A DNA stretch of 9,950 bases, taken from NCBI GenBank assembly GCA_002716165.1, contig PAZT01000017.1:1-9950 (forward strand), given 5' to 3'. Source of the stretch: Deltaproteobacteria bacterium. GTDB taxonomy: Bacteria > SAR324 > NAC60-12. The translations under genes and the position numbers were made by a program. Shown here piece by piece: positions 1-6,979 of this stretch. The stretch's first letter is position 1; each line of letters opens with the position of its first letter. The notes under the pieces were generated by a model. The model saw nothing but the letters and a program-made list of their open reading frames with translations, ran no database searches and was not told the origin of the DNA.

Positions 1-1
1 T

Positions 2-721
2 ATGGCCGGGAATGTGCCTAACTGTATTTCTTATGATCCTACATTTTCTTATGAATTGCTGGTGATTATGCAAGATGCAATGAATAGGATGTTTAAAAAG
101 CAGGAAAATGTTTTTTATTACATTACAACAATGAATGAAAATTATTCTCATCCTGGCCTTCCAAGTGGACAAGAAAAAAATATTATAAAAGGCATGTACC
201 TGCTTCAAAAAGGTAAAAAAGGCAAAATAAGAGTTCAGCTTCTTGGTTCAGGAGCAATTTTGCGCGAATCAATAGCTGCAGCGGAATTGCTATCTGCAGA
301 TTTCAAAGTACAGGCAGACATCTGGAGTTGTCCCAGTTTCAACGAACTTAAACGTGAAGGAGACGATGTTTTTCGCTGGAATCTTTTGCATCCGGATAAG
401 AAACCCAGGAAATGTCATGTTACAAAGTGCCTCGAAAATTCACATGGTCCGGTTGTTGCCGCAACGGATTATGTAAAACTTTTTGCTGACCAGATTCGTG
501 CATATGTCCCTAAATCATACACTGTTCTTGGAACCGATGGATATGGAAGGAGTGATTCGCGCGATGCACTGCGTAAGCATTTTGAGGTAGATCGTTATTA
601 CATTACTCTCGCAGCATTAAATGCTCTTTATGTTGAAGGAAGTGTTTCTGCAAGTATTGTGAAGTCTGCAATAAAAAAATATAGTATTAATACAGAAAAA
701 ACTAATCCATTGTTTTCTTGA
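2..721 (+). CDS. aceE: Pyruvate dehydrogenase E1 component, homodimeric type, C-terminal part (partial)
   Basis: This is the thiamine-diphosphate-dependent E1 subunit, which decarboxylates pyruvate and reductively acetylates the lipoyl group of E2. Only about the last 239 residues are present. The reading frame is open to the left edge, so the ATG at position 2 is an internal Met and roughly 650 residues lie upstream, given the family length near 890. The visible part aligns by memory with E. coli AceE: PNCISYDP near residue 7, QENVFYYITTMNENY near 35-49, QLLGSGAILR near 79, RWNLLHP near 125, TDYVKLFADQ near 155, and VLGTDGYGRSDSR then HFEVD near 175-197. These belong to the end of the pyrimidine-binding domain and the C-terminal transketolase-like domain. 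The gene ends with TGA 10 bases before aceF, so it is the first visible gene of the PDH operon. The identification is firm and no frameshift is seen. Confidence 0.96.
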   Translation: MAGNVPNCISYDPTFSYELLVIMQDAMNRMFKKQENVFYYITTMNENYSHPGLPSGQEKNIIKGMYLLQKGKKGKIRVQLLGSGAILRESIAAAELLSADFKVQADIWSCPSFNELKREGDDVFRWNLLHPDKKPRKCHVTKCLENSHGPVVAATDYVKLFADQIRAYVPKSYTVLGTDGYGRSDSRDALRKHFEVDRYYITLAALNALYVEGSVSASIVKSAIKKYSINTEKTNPLFS

Positions 722-731
722 TAAAGAAGCT

Positions 732-2120
732 ATGATCAAAAACAGAGACGTTTTAGTCCCAGACATAGGAGAATTTGAACAGGTAGAAGTCATTGAAGTT
801 TTGGTTAAATCCGGAGACACCGTTTCTATGGAAGATCCTCTGCTAACCATGGAAAGTGATAAAGCTTCAATGGACGTACCCTCACCATTTGGAGGGATTG
901 TAAAGACTGTGAAAATAAAACCTGGTGATAAAGTCTCACAAAACGATCTGATCCTTATTTTATCTGTTGAAGGAGATGAAAATTCATCTTTGGAAGAGAC
1001 TGCAAATGAGTCTTCGATTCTGGAAACTTCTGAAGATGCAATTTCATCTCAAAAAAATTTGGGGGAAATTAATTCCTCTATACAAATAGCTGAAGTAAAT
1101 GAGAATGAAGGATTTAGAAACACCTCAGAAAAAATAGATAAAGAGAATGCTCATTCTTACTCAGCTCTGCGTACCTCCCCAACAGAAATGTTGTCAGATC
1201 AGAAAAAATTTTTACGCGCTCATGCAAGTCCATCAATTCGAAAATTTGCACGTGAGCTAGGAGTTGATCTAAGTCAGGTAGAGGGTACAGGCAGAAAAGG
1301 GCGAATTACTCAGCAGGATGTTCAAATTTTTGTAAAACAGGTTTTAGTAGAATTTTCATCTGGTGGGCCGAAAGCATCGTTAGCGGGTATTCCGGAAATT
1401 CCTGAAGTTGATTTCAGTAAGTTTGGTTCAGTTGAAATTCAACCACTATCACGTATAAAAAAGAAAACAGGATTTAATCTAAATAGAGCATGGCTTAATC
1501 TTCCCATTGTAACGCATCATGATGATGCAGATATAACCGAACTTGAGCATTTTCGTAAATCACTCTCAGATGAAGCGGTAAAAACAGATGTGAAACTTAC
1601 ACTGCTATCCTTTCTGTTAAAGGCGTGTGCGGTAGCCATAAGGAAACATCCTACTTTCAACTCTTCGCTTTCTTCAGACAAGGAAAATCTAGTTATTAAG
1701 CATTACTTGAATATTGGCGTAGCAGTGGATACATCTGAAGGTTTGGTTGTGCCTGTTATAAAAAATGTTGAAAAGAAAGGTTTACTTGAATTGGCGAAAG
1801 AATTAGATGAAGTTAGCAAAAGAGCAAGAACAAAAAAACTTAATAAAAGTGACATTGAAGGAGGATGTTTCAGTATATCAAGTCTGGGTGGAATTGGTGG
1901 AACAGCTTTTACCCCCCTGGTTAATGCGCCTGAAGTTGCTATACTAGGGGTGACACGTTCACGAATGGTCCCTGTTTGGGATGGTAAAGCTTTCATTCCT
2001 AGATTAGTTCTACCATTGGATCTAACCTATGATCACCGTGTTATTGACGGAGCTCAGGCAGCTCGATTCATGGTAGACCTGTGTTCAATATTGGCAGATA
2101 TGCGGAGAATGTCTTTATGA
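732..2120 (+). CDS. aceF: Dihydrolipoyllysine acetyltransferase, E2 of pyruvate dehydrogenase
   Basis: E2 forms the core of the PDH complex and transfers the acetyl group from its lipoyl arm to CoA. The 462 residues show three parts. A single lipoyl domain spans about residues 7-77, with the lipoylated Lys44 in ESDKAS. A peripheral-subunit-binding domain spans about 164-201 (HASPSIRKFARELGV to GRITQQDV) and docks E1 or E3. The catalytic acyltransferase domain starts near 228 and ends with the active-site motif DHRVIDG at 434-440 (catalytic His435). The catalytic part (DITELEHFRK, NIGVAVDTSEGLVVPV, NAPEVAILGV) is of the AceF type found with homodimeric E1. The linker at about 78-163 is rich in Ser, Glu and Asn instead of Ala and Pro. 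E. coli AceF has three lipoyl domains; this protein has one. Only AAGAAG-like bases precede the ATG, so ribosome binding looks weak. The stop overlaps the lpdA start by four bases (ATGA). Confidence 0.97.
   Translation: MIKNRDVLVPDIGEFEQVEVIEVLVKSGDTVSMEDPLLTMESDKASMDVPSPFGGIVKTVKIKPGDKVSQNDLILILSVEGDENSSLEETANESSILETSEDAISSQKNLGEINSSIQIAEVNENEGFRNTSEKIDKENAHSYSALRTSPTEMLSDQKKFLRAHASPSIRKFARELGVDLSQVEGTGRKGRITQQDVQIFVKQVLVEFSSGGPKASLAGIPEIPEVDFSKFGSVEIQPLSRIKKKTGFNLNRAWLNLPIVTHHDDADITELEHFRKSLSDEAVKTDVKLTLLSFLLKACAVAIRKHPTFNSSLSSDKENLVIKHYLNIGVAVDTSEGLVVPVIKNVEKKGLLELAKELDEVSKRARTKKLNKSDIEGGCFSISSLGGIGGTAFTPLVNAPEVAILGVTRSRMVPVWDGKAFIPRLVLPLDLTYDHRVIDGAQAARFMVDLCSILADMRRMSL
2104..2108 (+). 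promoter_or_regulatory. Shine-Dalgarno sequence for lpdA, inside the end of aceF
   Basis: GGAGA lies 8 bases before the ATG at 2117, within the last aceF codons. It supports 2117 over an in-frame GTG at 2081 as the lpdA start, and with the ATGA overlap it suggests translational coupling of E3 to E2. It is the clearest Shine-Dalgarno sequence at any gene start in the window. Confidence 0.6.
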
Positions 2121-3883
2121 GCATTTCTAAAGTTAAAGTTCCAGATATTGGTGATTTTAAGAATGTAGAAGTAATAGAGGTATTATGTAAGGAAGGACAA
2201 TCTGTTGCAGTTGAAGATCCCTTGATTACTATTGAAAGCGATAAGGCAACTATAGATGTTCCCTCACCTTTGGCTGGAAGAATTCTTAGTATAAAAATCA
2301 AGTCAGGAGATAAAGTTTCAGAAGGCAATTTAATTCTTGAACTTGATACAATTAATACTTCAGAACCAGAAACTCAAAAGCCATTCAAAACAAACAATCA
2401 ATCTCATGAAACTAAAAATTTAGCATCAATTAGTGCTAAAAATTCAACTCATTCCTCGGTGACTGCAGATATAAGTTGTGGAGTTTTGGTGCTTGGTTCA
2501 GGGCCTGGAGGATACACAGCTGCTTTTAGGGCATCAGACTTAGGTCAGGATGTAGTTATGGTAGAAAGATACGAACAAATAGGAGGAGTCTGCCTTAATG
2601 TGGGATGTATTCCTTCAAAAACTTTACTTCATGTCGCAAAAATTATTGTGGAAGCTCAAGAAATGAATTCGCATGGAATTTCGTTTGGTAAACCTTCAAT
2701 TGACCTTCGAAGACTTAACGAATGGAAAAATAGTATTATTAGGAAGTTAACTAGCGGGCTTACAAAAATGGCTAAGGAACGAAACGTGAAAATTTTAAAT
2801 GGTTTTGGTGAGTTTATTGATTCAAACCATCTTCGTGTTACAGATAAGAATAAAAAAGTTTCTACAATTAATTTTTCGAGTGCCATTATTGCCGCAGGTT
2901 CAAGACCGGTTAAGTTACCATTTCTTCCAGATGATCCTCGCATAATTGATTCAACTGGGTCATTGGAAATTGCTAGAATCCCAAAAAATTTGCTTGTTAT
3001 AGGGGGAGGTATAATTGGTCTTGAAATGGCTACAGTATTTCATGCATTGGGTTCAAGAATCACCATTGTGGAAATGCTTGATGGACTTATGGCCGGAGCG
3101 GACCGTGACCTTGTACGTCCTTTTCAAAAGCGTATTGCAAAACAATATGATAATATCTTGCTTGAAACAAGAGTGACAGAAGTTGAGGCTCTCAAGAAAG
3201 GATTGAGGGTGCATTTTGAAGGAAAAAATTCTCCAGATAAACCACAGATGTTTGACAGTATACTAAGTTCAGTTGGACGAATTCCTAACGGCTTAAACAT
3301 TGGTGCAGAAAAAGCTGGTGTAGAAATTAATAAAAAAGGTTTTATTAATACAGATTCCCAGATGCGTACCAATATATCAAACATTTTTGCTATTGGTGAT
3401 CTTGCAGGACAACCTATGCTTGCTCATAAAGCATCACATGAGGCAAAAGTGGCTGCGGAGGCTATATCTGGGATTAAAAGTTTTTTTGATGCCCGAGCTG
3501 TTCCATCGGTAGCATACACAGATCCTGAAGTAGCATGGACTGGAATTACTGAAGAAGAGGCCAAAACACAGGGTATTGCTTATGGAAAGGGAAGCTTCCC
3601 TTGGGCAGCAAGCGGCAGAAGCTTATCTATGGGGAGAAGTGAAGGTATAACCAAAGTGATTTTTGATGAACAATCAAAAAGAGTTATAGGTCTTGGCATA
3701 GTCGGACCGAATGCAGGGGATTTAATTGCTGAGGGGACTTTAGCCATTGAAATGGGCTGTGACGCAAATGATATAGGATCTACAATTCATCCACATCCAA
3801 CCTTATCAGAAACAATAGCCTTCGCAGCAGAAGTTTACGAGGGCACAATTACAGATTTGTATATCCAAGGAAAAAAGAAATAA
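2117..3883 (+). CDS. lpdA: Dihydrolipoyl dehydrogenase (E3) with N-terminal lipoyl domain
   Basis: E3 is the flavoprotein that reoxidises dihydrolipoyl groups of E2 and passes electrons through FAD to NAD+. The protein has 588 residues, longer than the usual 470 or so because of an added N-terminal lipoyl domain (about 6-76, lipoyl Lys43 in ESDKAT). A Ser/Asn/Lys-rich linker (about 77-118) follows, then the E3 core: FAD dinucleotide motif GSGPGG at 127-132, redox disulfide CLNVGC (Cys159 and Cys164), NAD motif GGGIIG at 296-301, second FAD motif AIGDLAG, and the C-terminal HPHPTLSE with the His560/Glu565 catalytic pair. The start at 2117 is chosen for its GGAGA site and ATGA overlap with aceF. 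A GTG at 2081 in the same frame would add 12 residues that do not belong to a lipoyl domain. E3 proteins with a fused lipoyl domain are known, for example in Neisseria. Its place after aceF points to the PDH complex; sharing with other 2-oxoacid dehydrogenases cannot be excluded. Confidence 0.96.
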   Translation: MSISKVKVPDIGDFKNVEVIEVLCKEGQSVAVEDPLITIESDKATIDVPSPLAGRILSIKIKSGDKVSEGNLILELDTINTSEPETQKPFKTNNQSHETKNLASISAKNSTHSSVTADISCGVLVLGSGPGGYTAAFRASDLGQDVVMVERYEQIGGVCLNVGCIPSKTLLHVAKIIVEAQEMNSHGISFGKPSIDLRRLNEWKNSIIRKLTSGLTKMAKERNVKILNGFGEFIDSNHLRVTDKNKKVSTINFSSAIIAAGSRPVKLPFLPDDPRIIDSTGSLEIARIPKNLLVIGGGIIGLEMATVFHALGSRITIVEMLDGLMAGADRDLVRPFQKRIAKQYDNILLETRVTEVEALKKGLRVHFEGKNSPDKPQMFDSILSSVGRIPNGLNIGAEKAGVEINKKGFINTDSQMRTNISNIFAIGDLAGQPMLAHKASHEAKVAAEAISGIKSFFDARAVPSVAYTDPEVAWTGITEEEAKTQGIAYGKGSFPWAASGRSLSMGRSEGITKVIFDEQSKRVIGLGIVGPNAGDLIAEGTLAIEMGCDANDIGSTIHPHPTLSETIAFAAEVYEGTITDLYIQGKKK

Positions 3884-4199
3884 AGGTATTTTTTTTAAAT
3901 TATATAATTATTCTTAAGAATAATTTTAAAAAAATAATTTTTTTGAAAAAAACACTTGACAAAAACTTTAATTTTGGAGAGCCTGTATTGATCTACTTAT
4001 GGCTTTTCAATTCTATTTACTTACAAATCCACACTAGAAAGCTCTTACCATATTATTTTCGTAATTATACTTTATCCTTTTTTATAAATCCAAGAAACTG
4101 CTGTTTTTGAATCTTTTAATCCTCTAGTAACCGCACCATAAAGTGGATTCTTCCGTCAGGAGATTCCTCATTAATTATTAACTACCTTAGAAAAAATAC
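3884..4199 (+). other. Spacer between lpdA and rho: probable rho leader region
   Basis: No convincing gene lies in these 316 bases. The first 70 are almost pure A+T and contain a 20-base palindrome (listed separately). A perfect TTGACA at 3956-3961 has no -10 box at normal spacing. A TATACT at 4066-4071 has a weak TTACCA 15 bases upstream (4045-4050), which is a poor promoter candidate. From about 4001 to 4140 the top strand is rich in C and poor in G (about 30 C against 11 G by hand count), unlike the neighbouring genes, as expected for a Rho-binding leader. A tiny hairpin AGGA-GAT-TCCT lies at about 4158-4168. No Shine-Dalgarno sequence is near the rho ATG. Confidence 0.5.
3906..3925. terminator. 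AT-rich perfect palindrome after lpdA, possible terminator
   Basis: AATTATTCTTAAGAATAATT is its own reverse complement. As RNA it can form an 8-base-pair stem with a TTAA loop, 22 bases after the lpdA stop, followed by TT, an A-run and a later T-run (3938-3944). It is placed to end the PDH transcript. The stem has only two G-C pairs, so it may be weak or may instead be a protein-binding palindrome. Confidence 0.35.
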
Positions 4200-5525
4200 A
4201 TGACAAAAAGCCGTCCTGATAATGGCAATGGAAATTATTCGAAAAACGATCACGATTCTGTTTCCAAACCTGATACCCTCAATTTAATTGAATTAAAGAA
4301 AAAAGATATAAGCTCTCTTATAAAAATTGCCCGAGAGTATAACATTGAAAACGCCAATAGCATGCGTGCACAGGAACTACTTTTTGCTTTGTTGCAGGCT
4401 CAGACAAAGCGCAAAGGTATTATATATGGTTCTGGTGTATTGGAAGCTTTGCCAGATGGTTTTGGATTCTTGCGTGCACCTGATTATAACTATTTGCCTG
4501 GACCAGATGATATATATGTATCTCCTTCCCAGATAAGGAGATTTAATCTTCGTACTGGAGACACGGTAGCTGGCCAGATCCGTCCACCTAAAGAAAGTGA
4601 ACGTTATTATGCCTTGCTAAAAGTTGAAGAAATTAACTTCAGTGACCCAAATAAAGCTTTTGAAAAAGTTCTTTTTGATAACCTCACCCCACTCCACCCT
4701 GATGATCATTTGCATCTTGAACGTAAGGACAATGATCTGACTACAAGAGTGATTGACCTTGTTTCACCGATAGGCAAAGGCCAACGCGGAGTAATTGTGG
4801 CGCCTCCTAGGACAGGTAAGACAATGATTTTGCAGTCAATAGCGAATAGTATTACTGAAAATCATCCTGAAGTTGATTTGATAGTACTTTTAATTGATGA
4901 ACGACCTGAAGAAGTTACAGATATGCGTCGTTCTGTAGATGGAGAAGTTGTTGCCTCCACTTTTGATGAACCAGCAACTCGACATGTTCAGGTTTCTGAA
5001 ATGGTACTTGAAAAGGCAAAAAGGCTTGTTGAACATCAGCGGGATGTGGTAATATTACTTGATTCTATAACCAGACTTGCTCGAGCATATAACACTGTTA
5101 TTCCTCCAAGTGGTAAAATTTTATCCGGTGGTGTAGATTCAAACGCACTTTTTAAACCAAAAAGATTTTTCGGTGCTGCCAGACATATTGAAGAAGGAGG
5201 TTCTTTGACTATTATTGCGACTGCTTTGATAGATACAGGAAGTCGTATGGATGAAGTTATTTTCGAAGAATTTAAGGGCACAGGTAATATGGAACTTGTG
5301 CTGGATAGGAAACCTGTTGAAAAAAGGATTTTCCCAGCCATTGATCTTAGCAAATCAGGAACACGAAAAGAGGAACTATTAATTGAGAAATCAGACTTAG
5401 ATAGAATTTGGGTTTTGCGTAAGGTTCTATCTCAACTAAATGTGGTTGAGGCCTTGGAGTTCTTGATAGAAAAAATGGATAAATTCAAAGAAAATTCAAA
5501 TTTTTTAGATATGATGGATAAATAG
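4200..5525 (+). CDS. rho: Transcription termination factor Rho
   Basis: Rho is a hexameric RNA-dependent ATPase that loads on C-rich nascent RNA and releases RNA polymerase. The 441 residues match the family over their length. A polar N-terminal extension (about residues 1-26, rich in Asn, Asp, Ser) precedes the start of the E. coli-like protein at LNLIELKKKD. The RNA-binding cold-shock-like domain has DGFGFLR at 86-92 and DDIYVSPSQIRRFNLRTGD. The ATPase domain has Walker A APPRTGKT with Lys207, LLIDERPEE, Walker B with Asp288 in ILLDSITR, the Q-loop region SGGVDSNA, and the end FKGTGNMEL. Arg replaces the Lys181 of the E. coli P-loop (APPKAGKT), a change I believe is common in other Rhos. 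ATG 4200 is the only reasonable start, because the next in-frame Met falls inside the conserved N-terminal domain. rpmE follows after 46 bases. Confidence 0.97.
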   Translation: MTKSRPDNGNGNYSKNDHDSVSKPDTLNLIELKKKDISSLIKIAREYNIENANSMRAQELLFALLQAQTKRKGIIYGSGVLEALPDGFGFLRAPDYNYLPGPDDIYVSPSQIRRFNLRTGDTVAGQIRPPKESERYYALLKVEEINFSDPNKAFEKVLFDNLTPLHPDDHLHLERKDNDLTTRVIDLVSPIGKGQRGVIVAPPRTGKTMILQSIANSITENHPEVDLIVLLIDERPEEVTDMRRSVDGEVVASTFDEPATRHVQVSEMVLEKAKRLVEHQRDVVILLDSITRLARAYNTVIPPSGKILSGGVDSNALFKPKRFFGAARHIEEGGSLTIIATALIDTGSRMDEVIFEEFKGTGNMELVLDRKPVEKRIFPAIDLSKSGTRKEELLIEKSDLDRIWVLRKVLSQLNVVEALEFLIEKMDKFKENSNFLDMMDK

Positions 5526-5571
5526 ATTAACTTTAATTCACATAGTTTTTGTTGGCAAAAAATATATACAA

Positions 5572-5778
5572 ATGAAACCTAAAATACATCCAGAATATAA
5601 AATGACCTCATTCCAATGTGCATGTGGCGCTAAATGGAAGGCACTTTCTTCAAAAGGTGGAGAATTATCAGTGGAAATATGTTCAAACTGCCATCCATTT
5701 TTTACTGGTGCAGGAAAAAATGTGATTGATACGACTGGAAGAATAGAAAAATTTAAACGCAAATACAGCCGGACCTGA
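5572..5778 (+). CDS. rpmE: 50S ribosomal protein L31, zinc-binding form
   Basis: L31 is a small protein of the large ribosomal subunit that bridges it to the small subunit. The 68 residues carry the family signature: IHPEY near the start, CAC at 16-18, then CSNCHPFFTG at 37-46, and a basic end (GRIEKFKRKY). Cys16, Cys18, Cys37 and Cys40 occupy the same positions as the zinc ligands of E. coli L31, so this is the zinc-containing (C+) form rather than the zinc-free YkgM/RpmE2 form that replaces it under zinc starvation. The gene sits 46 bases after rho and 6 bases before prfA, consistent with one transcript. No Shine-Dalgarno sequence is visible; the upstream 20 bases are A-rich. Confidence 0.95.
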   Translation: MKPKIHPEYKMTSFQCACGAKWKALSSKGGELSVEICSNCHPFFTGAGKNVIDTTGRIEKFKRKYSRT

Positions 5779-5784
5779 CCGGAA

Positions 5785-6852
5785 ATGTTGGACAAACTTG
5801 AGGAAATTAACTCGCGATTTAAAGAACTAACAGAAGAACTTGGACAGCCAGATGTAGTTCAGGATCAGAATCGCTACCGCAAGCTTACTCAGGAACATGC
5901 TGGGTTACATGAAATAGTTGAAGCCTACCAAATATACCTTAAAATTCAGCTACAACTTGAAAATAATCGAGAGTTATCTGAAGACAAGAATGAAGATCCT
6001 GAAATACGTAAAATGGCAGTTCAGGAGATTAACGAACTTAACTTGCAGATGCTGAATATTCAGAAGCAGATAGAACTGCTTCTTTTGCCTAAAGATCCAG
6101 ATGATTCCAGAAATATAATTATAGAAATAAGGGCAGGAACAGGAGGGGACGAAGCTGCTTTATTTGCCAGAGATCTTTTTCAGATGTATGCACATTACTC
6201 TGAATCTCAAAAATGGCGGTTGAAACTGATGAATGAAAGCAAGAATGATCTTGGAGGATTTAAAGAAATAACTTTTTCAATTGAGGGAAAGGATGTCTAC
6301 AGTCGCCTCAAATATGAAGGTGGTGTTCATCGAGTTCAGAGAGTACCAAAAACTGAAACACAGGGAAGGATTCATACTTCTGCTGCAACTGTGGCTGTTT
6401 TGCCTGAAGTGGAGGATGTTGAAATAGAAATTAATCCTGCCGATTTACGAATAGATGTTTACAGATCATCCGGACCTGGAGGTCAAAGTGTAAATACAAC
6501 AGATTCAGCAGTAAGAATTACCCACATTCCGTCGGGCCTTGTTGTAATTTGTCAAAATGAGAAATCACAGCTTAAGAATAAATCACAAGCTTTAAAAGTT
6601 CTAAGGGCAAGGCTATATGAAAAGGAGCTTGAAGCCCAGCAATCAGAAACAGCGGAAAAACGCAGGGGCATGGTTGGTTCTGGAGATAGAAGCGAACGTA
6701 TCCGTACATATAATTTTCCTCAGGGCCGTCTTACTGACCATCGTATCAATTTAACCCTCTACAAACTTGAAGACATTTTGCTAGGAAATCTTGAGATTGT
6801 GCTTGACCCTTTGCTCTCTCATTATCAGGCAGAATTACTGAAGGCTTCTTGA
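5785..6852 (+). CDS. prfA: Peptide chain release factor 1
   Basis: RF1 reads UAA and UAG stop codons and triggers hydrolysis of the finished peptide in the ribosome. The 355 residues are close to the E. coli length (360). The N-terminal coiled region (about 1-105) is followed by the codon-recognition domain with the PxT motif, here Pro188-Lys189-Thr190, in HRVQRVPKTETQGRIHTSAAT. The catalytic GGQ loop follows at 232-235 (SSGPGGQSVNTTDSAVRITH; Gly232, Gly233, Gln234). The C-terminal part has GSGDRSERIRTYNFPQGRLTDHRI. The PxT tripeptide and the absence of SPF mark it as RF1 and not RF2. The ATG is 6 bases after the rpmE stop, with only a weak GGAA-like site in front. prmC, which methylates the GGQ glutamine and often follows prfA, is not here. 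Confidence 0.97.
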   Translation: MLDKLEEINSRFKELTEELGQPDVVQDQNRYRKLTQEHAGLHEIVEAYQIYLKIQLQLENNRELSEDKNEDPEIRKMAVQEINELNLQMLNIQKQIELLLLPKDPDDSRNIIIEIRAGTGGDEAALFARDLFQMYAHYSESQKWRLKLMNESKNDLGGFKEITFSIEGKDVYSRLKYEGGVHRVQRVPKTETQGRIHTSAATVAVLPEVEDVEIEINPADLRIDVYRSSGPGGQSVNTTDSAVRITHIPSGLVVICQNEKSQLKNKSQALKVLRARLYEKELEAQQSETAEKRRGMVGSGDRSERIRTYNFPQGRLTDHRINLTLYKLEDILLGNLEIVLDPLLSHYQAELLKAS

Positions 6853-6979
6853 GCTTAAATTTTAAGCCAGCATGAAAAAGGCATTTGCTAAACTTATCAT
6901 TAAAATGCTTTAAAAATTCCTAAAAAACAAAATTATTAGCTTTCATTTAAAACATCACAACTAATCCAAAACATAAACG
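6853..6979 (+). other. Spacer between prfA and fadH with two weak hairpins
   Basis: No gene is seen in these 127 bases. GCTTAA at 6853-6858 pairs with TTAAGC at 6862-6867 directly after the prfA stop. A second stem pairs 6878-6886 with 6903-6911 (nine pairs including one G-U, 16-base loop). Neither is followed by a good T-run on the top strand, so a terminator is possible but not supported. No clear promoter or Shine-Dalgarno sequence precedes fadH. Confidence 0.3.

Noticed and set aside
2081..2116. In-frame GTG start for lpdA 36 bases upstream of the chosen ATG
   Set aside because: It would add 12 residues not belonging to a lipoyl domain and lacks a good ribosome site. ATG 2117 has GGAGA at proper spacing and the ATGA overlap.
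3587..3602. Perfect 16-base palindrome AAGGGAAGCTTCCCTT inside lpdA
   Set aside because: It encodes the ordinary E3 residues around KGSFPW and lies in the middle of a gene, so it is most likely chance. It is noted only as a possible internal hairpin.
3956..3961. Perfect TTGACA -35 box before rho
   Set aside because: No TATAAT-like box lies 15-19 bases downstream (the sequence there is GAGAGCCTG), so a sigma-70 promoter is not supported.
5036..5353. 105-codon open frame on the minus strand inside rho
   Set aside because: It is opposite the conserved Rho ATPase domain, with no family resemblance and no ribosome site.
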